Shown: positions 9,858-19,681, counted from the stretch's first letter. The stretch is 64,000 bases of DNA from Candidatus Zixiibacteriota bacterium (GCA_003599535.1 QZKQ01000071.1:1-64000), one strand, 5' to 3'. The notes: generated from the letters alone by a model not told the origin. Made by a program: numbers and translations.

Positions 9858-9888
9858 TGGCTGCGGCCATGATCTGCATGAGGTAAGG

Positions 9889-10344
9889 ATGGATAAAATC
9901 GCGATCGTTAAAACCTTCATGGCGGAAATCGAATCCCGGGACCCGACCCGCGCCAGCCGTTACCTGTCGGACGACTTCGTGTTCCAGGGGCCGGCGCAGC
10001 ATCAACTGGACAAGGACGACTTTCTCCAAGCCATCGTTGCCATCCGGGAGGCATTTCCCGACTGGTCCTTCAACTTGGGCGAAGTGACGGAACGCGGGGG
10101 CCGCGTCCGGGTGCAGATCAGTCCCGGCGGCACCCATACGCGGGCTCTGCGGCTGCTGGACATGATTTCCCTGCCGGCCACCGGGACCATCGTGGATCTG
10201 CCGCCCGAAACCCTCCAGTTCATCTTCGAAGGGCTGTTGATCCTGGAGATTCGCGTGGAGAAGGCTCGCAAGGGATGGATGGGGAAACTGCTGGCCGAGC
10301 TGGGGATCCCCCACCCCACCCGGGCCCTCGAGCCGGTAACGTAA
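9889..10344 (+). CDS. SnoaL/NTF2-like protein, paralog 6 of 6
   Basis: IESRDPTRASRYLSDDFVFQGP, REAFPDWSFNL, GGTHTRALRLLDM, LLAELG; ATG at 9889 preceded by AGGTAAGG. ORF track start at 9817 overlaps paralog 5. Confidence 0.75.
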   Translation: MDKIAIVKTFMAEIESRDPTRASRYLSDDFVFQGPAQHQLDKDDFLQAIVAIREAFPDWSFNLGEVTERGGRVRVQISPGGTHTRALRLLDMISLPATGTIVDLPPETLQFIFEGLLILEIRVEKARKGWMGKLLAELGIPHPTRALEPVT

Positions 10345-10453
10345 CCGGCAACAAAGTATGGGGGGCGTCCGGGAAGGACACGATGAAGCTGACCAGGACC
10401 CGATACCATAGACCCGGGACGCCCCACCTGACGTGCGATGACCCCGAAACGAC

Positions 10454-10482
10454 TCCGGGCCGGCAGAATCTGCCGGCCCGGA
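10454..10482. terminator. Strong hairpin between convergent genes
   Basis: TCCGGGCCGGCAGA/TCTGCCGGCCCGGA palindrome followed by ATTTATTAT. Confidence 0.6.
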
Positions 10483-10510
10483 TTTATTATCCCCATAACC
10501 GCGCCCGAAG

Positions 10511-12253
10511 TCAGGGGACCAGGTCCACTCTCTCCACCACTGCGCCTTCCGGCGTGATCACCGACAGGGTCACCCGGGAACCGTCCACCTCCACCAGGCT
10601 CAGGTGGGACAGCGGGTAAAAGGCCTGTACCGCCCCGGCCCAGGGGACCTCGCGGTCGCGCTGGTAGAACGGGGCGCCGGCGCCTCCGGTGACGATCTGC
10701 CACACGGGGTGGGTATAGGCGGAATCCACCCGGGCATCCACCAGGGTGCGGCTGTAGTTGTGCTCGTGGCCGAAGAAGGCGGCCGCCACCCGGTGGCGGA
10801 CGAGAAGACCCCAGAAATGGTCGCGGAGAGCCAGAATTTCCGGGTCCTGGCCCTTCCACCACATGGCGTCCTGCACGTGCCCGCCGTTGGGGAAGGCGGG
10901 ATCGTGGGCCAGTACGAAGAGGTGTTCCTGCCCCCGGGCGCGGGCGGCGGCCAGGTCGCGGTCGAGCCACTCCAACTGTTCGGGGCGGAAGAATCCCTGG
11001 CGCAGACCCGGCTCTCCGGCGGCTAACGGGCCGGGCCCTTTGAGGAACCAGGTGTTGTTGAGCATGACGAAATGGGCGGGGCCCCAGTCGAAGGAGTAGA
11101 CGTTCTCGCGGTACGTCGGGAAGCCCGCGGCGGCGGAATCGGGGCCGTTTACGGGGTTGACGAAGTGCCGGGCGAAGAGGGCCTCCCCCGATTCTTCTCC
11201 CACACGGGGCAGGTAGTCGCCTTTGCCTCCCTCGGCCATCCACTGCACGGTCTGGTCGTGGTTGCCCATGCCTTCGTAGAGGGGAATCCGGGCGGCGATG
11301 GGGGCCGTGGCGCGGTTCCAGGCGCGCAGTTGCCGGGCCATGTCCTCGGGATCCGTGGTGAAGCCGCTGACCAGGTCGCCGGGGAAGAGGATGAACTCGG
11401 CGCCGGCGGCGGCCGCCTGGTTCAACAGCGCCTGGAGCGCCGGCTGGCTGACCCCTTCGACGAGGTACTCCCCGCCCAGGCTGTTACCCCGGCTGTCGCA
11501 CAACACGGCGAAGCGAACCGGGGCTGCCGCGCCCGGGGCCGGGGCGGTGCGGAAGGCGTAGACGGGGGTGGAAAATTCCTGCCCGCCGCCGGCCTCCCAG
11601 GTGAGGCGGTAAGTATACCGGGTGGCCGGCTCCAGGCCATCCAGGGGCAGTTCGAAGGTTTGCGCCGGGGTCGGGGGAGCGATGATCCGCCCGCCGGGAT
11701 CGAGGGTGAGGCGGAAATTGGCGGGGACGTCAAACGCTCCCGAAACCACCGCCCCGCGATCGCTGACCAGGTCCAGGAAGGGGCCCTCGGCCAGGGCGGG
11801 GGCGGAATGGTACCGGCCGTCGGGGGTGCGCCGGTAGGCGAAGCTGCGGTCCAGGACGCGCAGCCGCTCGCCGAGAATCTGGAGGCGCAGGCAGACAGAA
11901 CCTCCGCCGCGGCCGGCCAGGTCGTTGACGTCGGCCCGGATATATTCCAGGTCCTTCAGGTGCAGGCGGACGGTCAGGCGCCGGCCGCCATCATCGGGGG
12001 ACAGCGTGCCGGAGACACGGTAGGCGGGGTAGTCGAGGGGGGCATCCAGGGGCCGCACGCCCAGGAACGCCTGGCCGCCGGTGCAGGAGTCCCAGGTTTC
12101 CACGACCACCTGCACGGCGCCGTCGGGGGCGACGGTGACAGCCGGCTCGGACTTCAGGAAGGTGCCGGGGTTCGGCCGGTCCGCGGCGGCGGGCCGGGCG
12201 GCCAGCAGGAGGGCGGCGCAGAGGACAAAACGTACCCGCAGGGCAAGGGTCAT
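10511..12253 (-). CDS. Secreted metallophosphoesterase (purple acid phosphatase-like, Fn3-like N-terminus)
   Basis: FAVLCDSRG, LFPGDLVSG, GNHDQ, FVLAHDP, FFGHEHNYSR motifs; start CAT at 12251-12253 overlaps the stop of the upstream kinase gene. Confidence 0.85.
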   Translation of the reverse strand: MTLALRVRFVLCAALLLAARPAAADRPNPGTFLKSEPAVTVAPDGAVQVVVETWDSCTGGQAFLGVRPLDAPLDYPAYRVSGTLSPDDGGRRLTVRLHLKDLEYIRADVNDLAGRGGGSVCLRLQILGERLRVLDRSFAYRRTPDGRYHSAPALAEGPFLDLVSDRGAVVSGAFDVPANFRLTLDPGGRIIAPPTPAQTFELPLDGLEPATRYTYRLTWEAGGGQEFSTPVYAFRTAPAPGAAAPVRFAVLCDSRGNSLGGEYLVEGVSQPALQALLNQAAAAGAEFILFPGDLVSGFTTDPEDMARQLRAWNRATAPIAARIPLYEGMGNHDQTVQWMAEGGKGDYLPRVGEESGEALFARHFVNPVNGPDSAAAGFPTYRENVYSFDWGPAHFVMLNNTWFLKGPGPLAAGEPGLRQGFFRPEQLEWLDRDLAAARARGQEHLFVLAHDPAFPNGGHVQDAMWWKGQDPEILALRDHFWGLLVRHRVAAAFFGHEHNYSRTLVDARVDSAYTHPVWQIVTGGAGAPFYQRDREVPWAGAVQAFYPLSHLSLVEVDGSRVTLSVITPEGAVVERVDLVP

Positions 12254-13443
12254 GACGACTCCAGGGGAAGATGGATGGTGAACCGGCTGCCGCGCCCCAA
12301 CTCGCTGGCGACTTCGATGCTGCCGCCGTGGGCTTCCACGGTGCGCTTGACAATGGCCATACCCAGCCCGGTGCCGTCCTGGCGCTGGGAAAAGAAGTCG
12401 TCGAACACCCGGGCGGCCACTTCCGGGGTCATCCCCGTGCCGGTGTCGCGGAATTCCAGGCACAGGAGGCGCCCCTGGCGGCGGCAGGAGAAGGCGAATG
12501 TGCCCCCTTCGGGCATGGCGGCGGTGGCGTTGGCGGCCAGGTTGTAGAAAACGTTCTTGAACTTGTCCGGGTCGAAGAAGACCGGGCCGTCGTACTCCAC
12601 GTGCGTCTGGAAGCGCACGCCGCTGCCTTCGAAGTCGCGGCCCAGGAACTCTTCCACCTCGCGCAGCCAGTCGGCCAGGTTCACCCGGCGCATGTGGATG
12701 TCGCGCTCGCCCTTGGAGAAGCGCAGAATTTCATTGGCCATGTCCACCAGTCGCTGCACCTCCCGCACGATGGTGTCGGCGTAGCGGCGGCGCTTTTCCG
12801 CGGCCAGGGCATCGCCGGCCAGGAGCTGGGCGTAGCCGCTGATGCAGGTCAGCGGCTTCTTCAGGTCGTGGATGATGCCGGAGGCGAGCCTGCCTACCAG
12901 TGAGAGACGCTCTTGTTGCAGGAGCTGTTCCTGGGCGGCCTTCAGGTCGGCCAGCGCCTGGGCGAGCTGGCGGTTCTTTTCCAGGATCTTTTCGGCGAAG
13001 CGGGTGTCGCTGCGGCGCAGGTTGTGGGACAGCGCCCGGGTCACCTCAAAGTGGATGGAGGGGTGCTCGCGGATCAGCTCGTCGAAATCGGGGCGGGAGA
13101 TAACCAGCAGCTCGCAGGGGGTCAGGGCCCGCACGGTGGAGGATCGGGGGCGGGATTCGATCAGGGCCATCTCGCCGAAGAAGTCCCCGGAGCGGCCCAG
13201 GGTGGCCACCACCTCGCTGCCGGCGCTGGTGTCGCGAACGATCTCCACCCGGCCCCGCTCGATGATGTAGAAGGCTTCCGGCGGTTCCCCGCTGCTGATG
13301 ATGACTTCGCCGGACTCCACCGAGAGGATGGAGACCAGGGTGGCCAGGCGTTCCAACTCTTCGAATTTCAGCCCGTCGAAGAAGTGGATGCGCCGCAGGA
13401 GCAGCACGATGGTTTCGTGGTTCGCCGTCAGGTCGGTGGTCAT
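12250..13443 (-). CDS. Sensor histidine kinase with N-terminal cyclic-nucleotide-binding (CRP-like) domain
   Basis: SGEPPEAFYIIERGRVEIVR..GDFFGEMALIESRPRSSTVRA (cNMP domain); LASGIIHDLKKPLTCISGYAQLL (H-box); NLAANATAAMPEGG, DTGTGM, GTGLGMAIVKRTVEAHGG. Confidence 0.9.
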   Translation of the reverse strand: MTTDLTANHETIVLLLRRIHFFDGLKFEELERLATLVSILSVESGEVIISSGEPPEAFYIIERGRVEIVRDTSAGSEVVATLGRSGDFFGEMALIESRPRSSTVRALTPCELLVISRPDFDELIREHPSIHFEVTRALSHNLRRSDTRFAEKILEKNRQLAQALADLKAAQEQLLQQERLSLVGRLASGIIHDLKKPLTCISGYAQLLAGDALAAEKRRRYADTIVREVQRLVDMANEILRFSKGERDIHMRRVNLADWLREVEEFLGRDFEGSGVRFQTHVEYDGPVFFDPDKFKNVFYNLAANATAAMPEGGTFAFSCRRQGRLLCLEFRDTGTGMTPEVAARVFDDFFSQRQDGTGLGMAIVKRTVEAHGGSIEVASELGRGSRFTIHLPLESS

Positions 13444-13608
13444 GGGAGGGGCCGTCGCGTCTGGGTTGATTTCTGCAGGCCAATATACGAAGGCGGCGCG
13501 GGCTTGTCAACGGAAATCACCACGGTTTGACCCATGCCCCCCCCGGACCGGCGGGCACACGGTAAAACCTGACTTTGTCCTTGCGCGAGGCCTCGGGGGG
13601 AGGTATCT

Positions 13609-13638
13609 TAAAAAAAAACGGCGATCGAGTGATCGCCG
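13609..13638 (-). terminator. Terminator of cold-shock gene (minus strand)
   Basis: CGGCGATC-gagt-GATCGCCG flanked by A9 on + (U-tract on minus). Confidence 0.85.
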
Positions 13639-13657
13639 CTTAAGGACACCAGCGAAG

Positions 13658-13864
13658 TTATTCGATGATCCTCACGTTAACGGCCTTGGGGCCCTTGCGG
13701 CCTTCGGCAACTTCGAATTCGACGCGCTGATTTTCGAACACTTCGCGCCTGTAGCCAACTTCCGCCAAATCGCTGCGGTGCACGAAGATGTCTCCGCCTT
13801 CGTCCGACGTGATGAACCCGTACCCCTTCGTGGCGTTGAACCACTTGACCGTGCCCTGCGGCAT
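13658..13864 (-). CDS. Cold-shock protein (CspA family)
   Basis: MPQGTVKWFNATKGYGFITSDEGGDIFVHRSDL: RNP1/RNP2 motifs. Confidence 0.95.
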   Translation of the reverse strand: MPQGTVKWFNATKGYGFITSDEGGDIFVHRSDLAEVGYRREVFENQRVEFEVAEGRKGPKAVNVRIIE

Positions 13865-14057
13865 ACTGTACCTCATTTCCTGTTGAACCATGTGCCAGGT
13901 CTCGTTGTGCCAGTTCTCAGGGCTGCTCCAAGCGGTTGCGCCACTGATGCTGGTAAGACACTCGGCATTCGACGTTTATAAATTTACACTAAATATTCCG
14001 GGAAGAAAAGAAAAAATTTAAATTTTTCACAATCACGCACCTTTTTCTCCATGTCCC

Positions 14058-14753
14058 ATGCAGGTTAAGTCCCTTCATTCCTGGGTCCGGGATCCCCGCG
14101 AGGCGGTCCGGATTCAAACGGAACTGGCGGGGCGGATTTCGCTGCGGGCGGAACCCGGCGCGGATTACCGGGTAGTGGCCGGCGCGGACGTCTCTTCGGT
14201 CCTGTACGGCCACACCCTGTGGGCCGCGGTGGTGGTCCTGCGCCTGCCGGAATTCGAGGTGCTGGAAGAGGCCTTCGCCGTGGGCCGGGCCGATTTCCCC
14301 TACGTGCCCGGGCTGCTGTCCTTCCGCGAGATTCCGGTGCTGCTGGAGGCCTTCCGCCGGTTGCGCACCGTGCCCCAGGTGGTGGTCTGCGACGGCCAGG
14401 GCATCGCCCATCCCCGCTTCCTGGGGCTGGCCAGCCACCTGGGGCTGTGGCTGGATCTGCCCACGGTGGGCTGCGCCAAGTCGCGGCTGGTGGGCCAGGG
14501 CCCCGAGCCGGGGCCGGATCCGGGGGACTGGGTCCCGCTGGACTTCGCCGGCCGCACCGTGGCGGTGGCGCTGCGCACCCGGCCGCGGTCGCGCCCCCTG
14601 TACGTCTCGCCCGGCCACCGCATGGACCTGGAGGGGGCGGTGCGCCTGGTGCTGGCTTCCCGCCGCAGCGCCCGCCTGCCCGAACCCACCCGCCTGGCGC
14701 ACCTGGCGGTCAATAATTACCGCCGGAGGCAGGATTCCGGACCGGCCCTGTGA
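14058..14753 (+). CDS. nfi: Endonuclease V
   Basis: GADVSSV, FPYVPGLLSFREIPVLLEAF, DGQGIAHPRFLGLASHLG, GCAKSRLVG. Confidence 0.92.
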   Translation: MQVKSLHSWVRDPREAVRIQTELAGRISLRAEPGADYRVVAGADVSSVLYGHTLWAAVVVLRLPEFEVLEEAFAVGRADFPYVPGLLSFREIPVLLEAFRRLRTVPQVVVCDGQGIAHPRFLGLASHLGLWLDLPTVGCAKSRLVGQGPEPGPDPGDWVPLDFAGRTVAVALRTRPRSRPLYVSPGHRMDLEGAVRLVLASRRSARLPEPTRLAHLAVNNYRRRQDSGPAL

Positions 14754-14781
14754 TGCAGAACACAAAAAATGGAATTAAGCC

Positions 14782-14810
14782 TTGACTTCTGCCGCTGACC
14801 GTGTTAACTT
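14782..14810 (+). promoter_or_regulatory. Putative sigma70-type promoter
   Basis: TTGACT-N17-TAACTT. Confidence 0.45.
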
Positions 14811-15318
14811 TCGGTGGTTGCGCCAGAAACTCCGATGAACTCTACGAAACCATCGGGGCTTGCCGGGTGAAATGGTGTCCCCTCCCAACATTTCCCCATC
14901 ATGGCAGGTCTCCGATGGTTTTTTATGAGCTTCCCCGGCGGCACCGGGACCATTTCCCAAAACGGCCAATATTTCGTCCGGAACGGCACGGGAGGCAGGC
15001 CGGGCGGATAGCCAACAAGGGGTCTCCCTTGCCGTATATTCTAACGAGGCAGAAATTTTCCGAAATTTTCCTTTTGTGTGCTTAAGATCACCAATTATTA
15101 ACCCGGCATATTCTATCTTAGTGTCCACAGCATGATAACCAGGTGAAAAGCCGGAGAGAACGCGGAACCTCGTTTGCGACCTGTTTTTATATCTTTATCT
15201 TTAGCGCAACCTGTAAACCCTCACGAGGGGCCGCCTCTCTTCGGGCTGGTAACTCCATCCCTGATGTACGTCGCTCACGACACGATGAATAGGGGTGTGC
15301 CATCCATGTGAGGGTTGC

Positions 15319-16080
15319 ATGACGATTGAAAAGGCATTTTTCTCTGGAGTTCGGATTGACAAGGTAGACCTGGAACAAACGTTGGATCACTGCGATCGCT
15401 TCATTCGCACCCGGGTACCCCACCAGATCGTGGTGGTCAATGTGGCCAAACTCGTCAAAGCCAAGACCGACAAATTCCTGCGGCGCATCATAAATGAAGC
15501 GGACCTGGTAGGCGCCGATGGCGTTCCTCTCGTATGGCTGTCCAGGCTGCTCAAGGATCCCATTCCAGGCCGGGTCAACGGCACGGACCTGATGGAAAAG
15601 CTGGTGCAACGTGCTGCGCAGAAGGGCTACTCCATCTACTTCCTGGGGGCGCGCCTGGACGTGGTGCGCAAGGTCGTCGAGGTGTACCGGGCCAAGTATC
15701 CCACCCTGAAGGTGGCCGGTTACCGCGACGGGTACTTCCGGCCCCAAGAGGAAGCCCGGGTGGCGGATGAGATCCGGGCCAGCGGCGCGGACATCCTGTT
15801 CCTGGCGTTCGGGTCCCCCAAGAAGGAGAAATTCGTCCGCCGCTGGGTGTACCGCATGAACGTACCCCTGATCCACGGCGTGGGCGGCAGTTTCGACGTC
15901 GTGGCCGGGGTCACCAAGCGGGCTCCGGTGTGGATGCAGTCTGCCGGTCTGGAGTGGTTCTACCGCTTCCTGCAGGAACCCGAGCGCATGTGGAAGCGCT
16001 ATCTCTTTACCAACGCCGAATTCTTCCTGGTGGTGGTGGCCGAGCTGTTCCGCCGGGCCCTTCCCTTCCAGAAAGCGTAA
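15319..16080 (+). CDS. WecG/TagA/CpsF family glycosyltransferase
   Basis: NGTDLMEKL, GYSIYFLGARLDVVRKVVEVYRAKYP, GYRDGYF, DILFLAFGSPKKEKF, GVGGSFDVVAGVTKRAP. Confidence 0.92.
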   Translation: MTIEKAFFSGVRIDKVDLEQTLDHCDRFIRTRVPHQIVVVNVAKLVKAKTDKFLRRIINEADLVGADGVPLVWLSRLLKDPIPGRVNGTDLMEKLVQRAAQKGYSIYFLGARLDVVRKVVEVYRAKYPTLKVAGYRDGYFRPQEEARVADEIRASGADILFLAFGSPKKEKFVRRWVYRMNVPLIHGVGGSFDVVAGVTKRAPVWMQSAGLEWFYRFLQEPERMWKRYLFTNAEFFLVVVAELFRRALPFQKA

Positions 16081-16100
16081 TCTCCCCATCACGATACCGC

Positions 16101-16131
16101 GCCGGGCTCTTCGGGGCCCGGCTTTTTTTTG
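16101..16131 (+). terminator. Terminator after wecG-like gene
   Basis: GCCGGG..CCCGGC followed by T8. Confidence 0.75.
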
Positions 16132-16185
16132 CCTTGGAGTTCAAGCTGATTTTTCTTCACGACTTGGAAAAAGCCGAGAAATCGC

Positions 16186-16214
16186 TTGAAACCTAAATTG
16201 AATTTTTCTATATT
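16186..16214 (+). promoter_or_regulatory. Sigma70-type promoter of fixABCX operon
   Basis: TTGAAA-N17-TATATT. Confidence 0.6.
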
Positions 16215-16259
16215 GTAACTTCCAGCTTTATTATTCCCACCCTGTGACGAGGAGGAGAC

Positions 16260-17006
16260 GTGAACATCCTGGTCTGCGTCAAACATGTGCCGGATACCGA
16301 AGCCGCGGTAAAGATTGCCGCGGACGGCAAATCCATCCAGACTCAAGACGTCAACTTTGTTCTGAACCCCTACGACGAGTACGCCGTCGAGGAGGCGTTG
16401 CGCCTGCGCGAGGCCCGGGGCGGCGAAGTCACCCTGTTATCGGCGGGGCCGGAGGAGGCCAAGAAGAGCCTGCGCACCGGCCTGGCCATGGGCGCGGACA
16501 AGGCCGTGCACCTGGTCTGCGCGCACCGGCATGATACCCTGACTCTGGCCCGGGCCCTGGCTGCGGCCGCCGGACAGATCCCCTTCGACCTGATCCTGTG
16601 CGGCAAGCAGGCGGTGGACGACGACGAGGCACAGTTGGGCGTCATGCTGGCCGAAGCCCTGAGTCTGCCCAGCGTCTCGGCCATCGTGAAGCTCGAGGTG
16701 CTGGACGGCAAGGCCGTCGCCCGCCGCGAGGTGGAGAGCGGCCTGGAGGTGGTGGAAACCTCCCTGCCGGCCGTGTTCACCGCCCAGAAGGGGCTCAACG
16801 ACCCCCGCTACCCCTCCCTCAAGGGGATCATGATGGCCAAGCAGAAGAAGATTGAGGAGATAGCCTGCGCCCAGAGCGACAGCCAGGTCGAAATCCTCGA
16901 TTTAGCCTACCCCAAATCGCGCAGCGGCGGCAAGATCGTGGGGCAGGGCGCGGCCGCGGTCCCCGAACTGGTGCGGCTGTTGCATGAAGAGGCCAAAGTC
17001 CTGTAA
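16260..17006 (+). CDS. fixA: Electron transfer flavoprotein beta subunit (FixA/EtfB)
   Basis: MNILVCVKHVPDTEAAVKI, LNPYDEYAVEEALRL, LCGKQAVDDDEAQLGVMLAE; GTG start with GGAGGAG. Confidence 0.93.
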   Translation: MNILVCVKHVPDTEAAVKIAADGKSIQTQDVNFVLNPYDEYAVEEALRLREARGGEVTLLSAGPEEAKKSLRTGLAMGADKAVHLVCAHRHDTLTLARALAAAAGQIPFDLILCGKQAVDDDEAQLGVMLAEALSLPSVSAIVKLEVLDGKAVARREVESGLEVVETSLPAVFTAQKGLNDPRYPSLKGIMMAKQKKIEEIACAQSDSQVEILDLAYPKSRSGGKIVGQGAAAVPELVRLLHEEAKVL

Positions 17007-17056
17007 ATTTCCATCTTCTTCCGCCGGACCCCGGCGGGATTGCCATTGGAGGCGTG

Positions 17057-18025
17057 ATGAAAGTTCTGGTTTTCGCGGAACAGCGGGAAGGTGAGTTTCG
17101 CAAGGCCGCCCTGGAGGCGTGCGGCGCGGGCCGGCGCCTGGCCGAAGGCGGCGAACTGGTAGGCGTGGTGATCGGCCGGGGGGCTTCCGCCGCCGCACCC
17201 AAGCTGGCGGCCTACGGGCCCGACCGGATCCTGACGGTCGAGCACCCGCAGTTGGAACTGTACTCCACCGAAGGTTACACCACCGCCCTGGAAGCGGCCA
17301 TCAAGCAGGAGCAGCCGGACGCGGTGCTGATCGCCGGCACGGCCACCGGCCGCGACCTGGGGCCCCGCCTGGGAGCTCGCCTGGGCGTGCCGGTGCTGGC
17401 CGACGTCATCAACCTGTCCTGGAATGAGGGCAAGCTGGCCGCGGTGCGGCCCATCTACGCCGGCAAGCTGCACCTGTCGGTGCGCAGCCAGGCCCAGCCC
17501 GGAGTGGCCACCACCCGGCCCAAGGCCTTCCCCGCCGGCGCGCCCGATCCCGGGCGGCAGGCGCAGATTTCCCCCCTGGAGGTGGAGCTGGCCCCGGACG
17601 CCATCCGCGCCCGGGTGACCCAAATGCACTCCGAGGCCGAAGGCACCATCGAACTGACCGAGGCCGACATCGTGGTCTCGGGCGGCCGCGGGCTGAAGAG
17701 CCATGAGAATTTCAAACTGCTGGAAGAGCTGGCCCGGACCCTGGGCGCGGCGGTGGGCGCTTCCCGCGCGGCGGTGGATTCCGGCTGGCGCACCCACGGC
17801 GACCAGGTGGGGCAGACCGGTAAAGTGGTTTCGCCCACCCTGTACATCGCCTGCGGCATTTCCGGCGCCATCCAGCACCTGGCGGGGATGACCTCGTCCA
17901 AGGTGATCGTGGCCATCAACAAGGACCCCGAAGCCCCCATCTTCAAGATCGCCGACTACGGCATCGTGGGGGACGTGTTCGAGGTGGTCCCAGCGCTGAC
18001 GGAAGCCATAAAGGCGATGAAATAG
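17057..18025 (+). CDS. fixB: Electron transfer flavoprotein alpha subunit (FixB/EtfA)
   Basis: [68 protein letters not shown]. Confidence 0.94.
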   Translation: MKVLVFAEQREGEFRKAALEACGAGRRLAEGGELVGVVIGRGASAAAPKLAAYGPDRILTVEHPQLELYSTEGYTTALEAAIKQEQPDAVLIAGTATGRDLGPRLGARLGVPVLADVINLSWNEGKLAAVRPIYAGKLHLSVRSQAQPGVATTRPKAFPAGAPDPGRQAQISPLEVELAPDAIRARVTQMHSEAEGTIELTEADIVVSGGRGLKSHENFKLLEELARTLGAAVGASRAAVDSGWRTHGDQVGQTGKVVSPTLYIACGISGAIQHLAGMTSSKVIVAINKDPEAPIFKIADYGIVGDVFEVVPALTEAIKAMK

Positions 18026-18035
18026 GGAGTTACCC

Positions 18036-19343
18036 ATGTCCGACTCCGAAAAATTCGATTGCCTGGTCGTCGGGGCGGGGCCGGCGGGAATCTCCGCCGC
18101 CCTGGCCCTGGCCCGGGCGGGAATCCAGGTGGCGGTGCTGGAACGGGGCGAATACCCCGGCGCCAAAAACGTCATGGGCGGGATTCTTTTCACCACCGTC
18201 CTGAACAAGCTGCTGCCCGAATTCTGGAAGCAGGCCCCGGTGGAGCGGCACGTCACCCAACGGCGCTTCTCCATGCTCTCCCGCGACGGCGAAGTGGCCC
18301 TGGACTTCCGCACCGGCGCCTACAACGAGCCGCCCTACAACCACACCTGGACGGTGCTCCGCTCCAAGTTCGACCGCTGGTTCGCCGAGCAGGCCGAGGC
18401 GGCCGGGGTGATGATCGTCCCCGGCATGATGGTCTCCGAGCTGCTGGTGGAAAACGGCAAGGTGGTCGGGGTCAAAACCGAACCCGGCGGCGACGAGCTG
18501 CGCTCCGACGTGGTCATCTCCGCCGAAGGGGTCAACTCTTTCCTGGCCGAGCAGGTGGGTCTGCGCCGGCCCCACGACCCCCGGCACATGGCCGTGGCGG
18601 TCAAGGAAGTCATCGCCCTGCCCGCCTCCGTCATCGAGGACCGCTTCCGCATCAGCGGCGATGAGGGGAGCGCCTGGGAGGTGTTCGGGCAGGCGGTGCA
18701 GGGAACGTTCGGGTCGGGTTTCGTGTACACCAATAAGGACAGCATCTCCATCGGGGTGGGGTCCACCATCCACGACATGACGCGCCACCGCCTGAACCCC
18801 AACGAGGTGCTGGAGCAGTTCAAGCGGCATCCGGCCATCCGCCCGCTGGTGCGGGGCGGGGAGACCCTGGAATACGCCGCCCACATGATCCCCGAAGGCG
18901 GCTTCACCCATCTGCCCCGCATGGTCATGGACGGCCTGATCCTGACCGGCGACGCCGCCGGGCTGGTCAACGCCAGCCATTACCACGAGGGATCCAACCT
19001 GGCCATGGCCTCGGGGCTCTACGCCGCCGAGACGGTGGTCGAGGCCAAGCGCCGGGGCGACTTCAGCGCCGCCACGCTGTCCCAATACGCCAACAAGCTG
19101 GAACACAGCTTCGTGCTGCAGGATCTGCGCAAGTTCCAGCGGGTGTCCGCCTATTTCAACGAAAATCCGCACACGCTCCGGGATTACCCCGACGTCATGG
19201 TGAGGCTGCTCTCCGACTACTTCACCGTCAGTGAGAAGCCCAAGGCGGAAATTGAGAAGGAGGTCATCCGCAAGTTCCGCAGCGAAATCGGGGTACTCAA
19301 TTTAGTCAAGGATGTATTCAAAATCGGGAGGGCCATGCGATGA
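18036..19343 (+). CDS. fixC: FixC-like ETF:quinone oxidoreductase flavoprotein
   Basis: DCLVVGAGPAGISAALALARAGIQVAVLERGEYPGAKNVMGGI; GDAAGLVNASHYHEGSNLAMASG. Confidence 0.93.
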   Translation: MSDSEKFDCLVVGAGPAGISAALALARAGIQVAVLERGEYPGAKNVMGGILFTTVLNKLLPEFWKQAPVERHVTQRRFSMLSRDGEVALDFRTGAYNEPPYNHTWTVLRSKFDRWFAEQAEAAGVMIVPGMMVSELLVENGKVVGVKTEPGGDELRSDVVISAEGVNSFLAEQVGLRRPHDPRHMAVAVKEVIALPASVIEDRFRISGDEGSAWEVFGQAVQGTFGSGFVYTNKDSISIGVGSTIHDMTRHRLNPNEVLEQFKRHPAIRPLVRGGETLEYAAHMIPEGGFTHLPRMVMDGLILTGDAAGLVNASHYHEGSNLAMASGLYAAETVVEAKRRGDFSAATLSQYANKLEHSFVLQDLRKFQRVSAYFNENPHTLRDYPDVMVRLLSDYFTVSEKPKAEIEKEVIRKFRSEIGVLNLVKDVFKIGRAMR

Positions 19344-19651
19344 GCGAACCAGTGGCGCCGGCCGACGACAAGCTGAAAGAGACCATTGAAGATAAGCTGT
19401 ACCTGGTCAAGTACAAGCCCGACAAGCAGTCGCACATTGAAGTCATTCAGGAAGTCTTCAAGGCGGACAAGCTCAAGGTGGTGTTGTACATCTGCCCCGC
19501 CAAGGTCTACACCCTGAACGAGGAGACGGGCGAGTGCCTGGTCAATCACGAGAATTGTCTGGAATGCGGCACCTGCGCCATCGCCGCGCCGGAATACGTC
19601 AAGTGGCGTTACCCCCGGGGCGGATTCGGCGTGCAGTATAAACTGGGATGA
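19340..19651 (+). CDS. fixX: FixX-like ferredoxin
   Basis: VLYICPAKVY..HENCLECGTCAIA..W.YPRGGFGV; overlaps fixC stop. Confidence 0.9.
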   Translation: MSEPVAPADDKLKETIEDKLYLVKYKPDKQSHIEVIQEVFKADKLKVVLYICPAKVYTLNEETGECLVNHENCLECGTCAIAAPEYVKWRYPRGGFGVQYKLG

Positions 19652-19681
19652 TCACACGGTGAAACCACGGGGGGATTTCCG

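Noticed and set aside
14801-15085. 94-aa plus-strand ORF in the nfi-wecG gap
   Set aside because: No RBS, no recognisable motif, atypical composition; treated as non-coding.
14775-15128. 117-aa minus-strand ORF in the same gap
   Set aside because: No family signature; likely chance frame.
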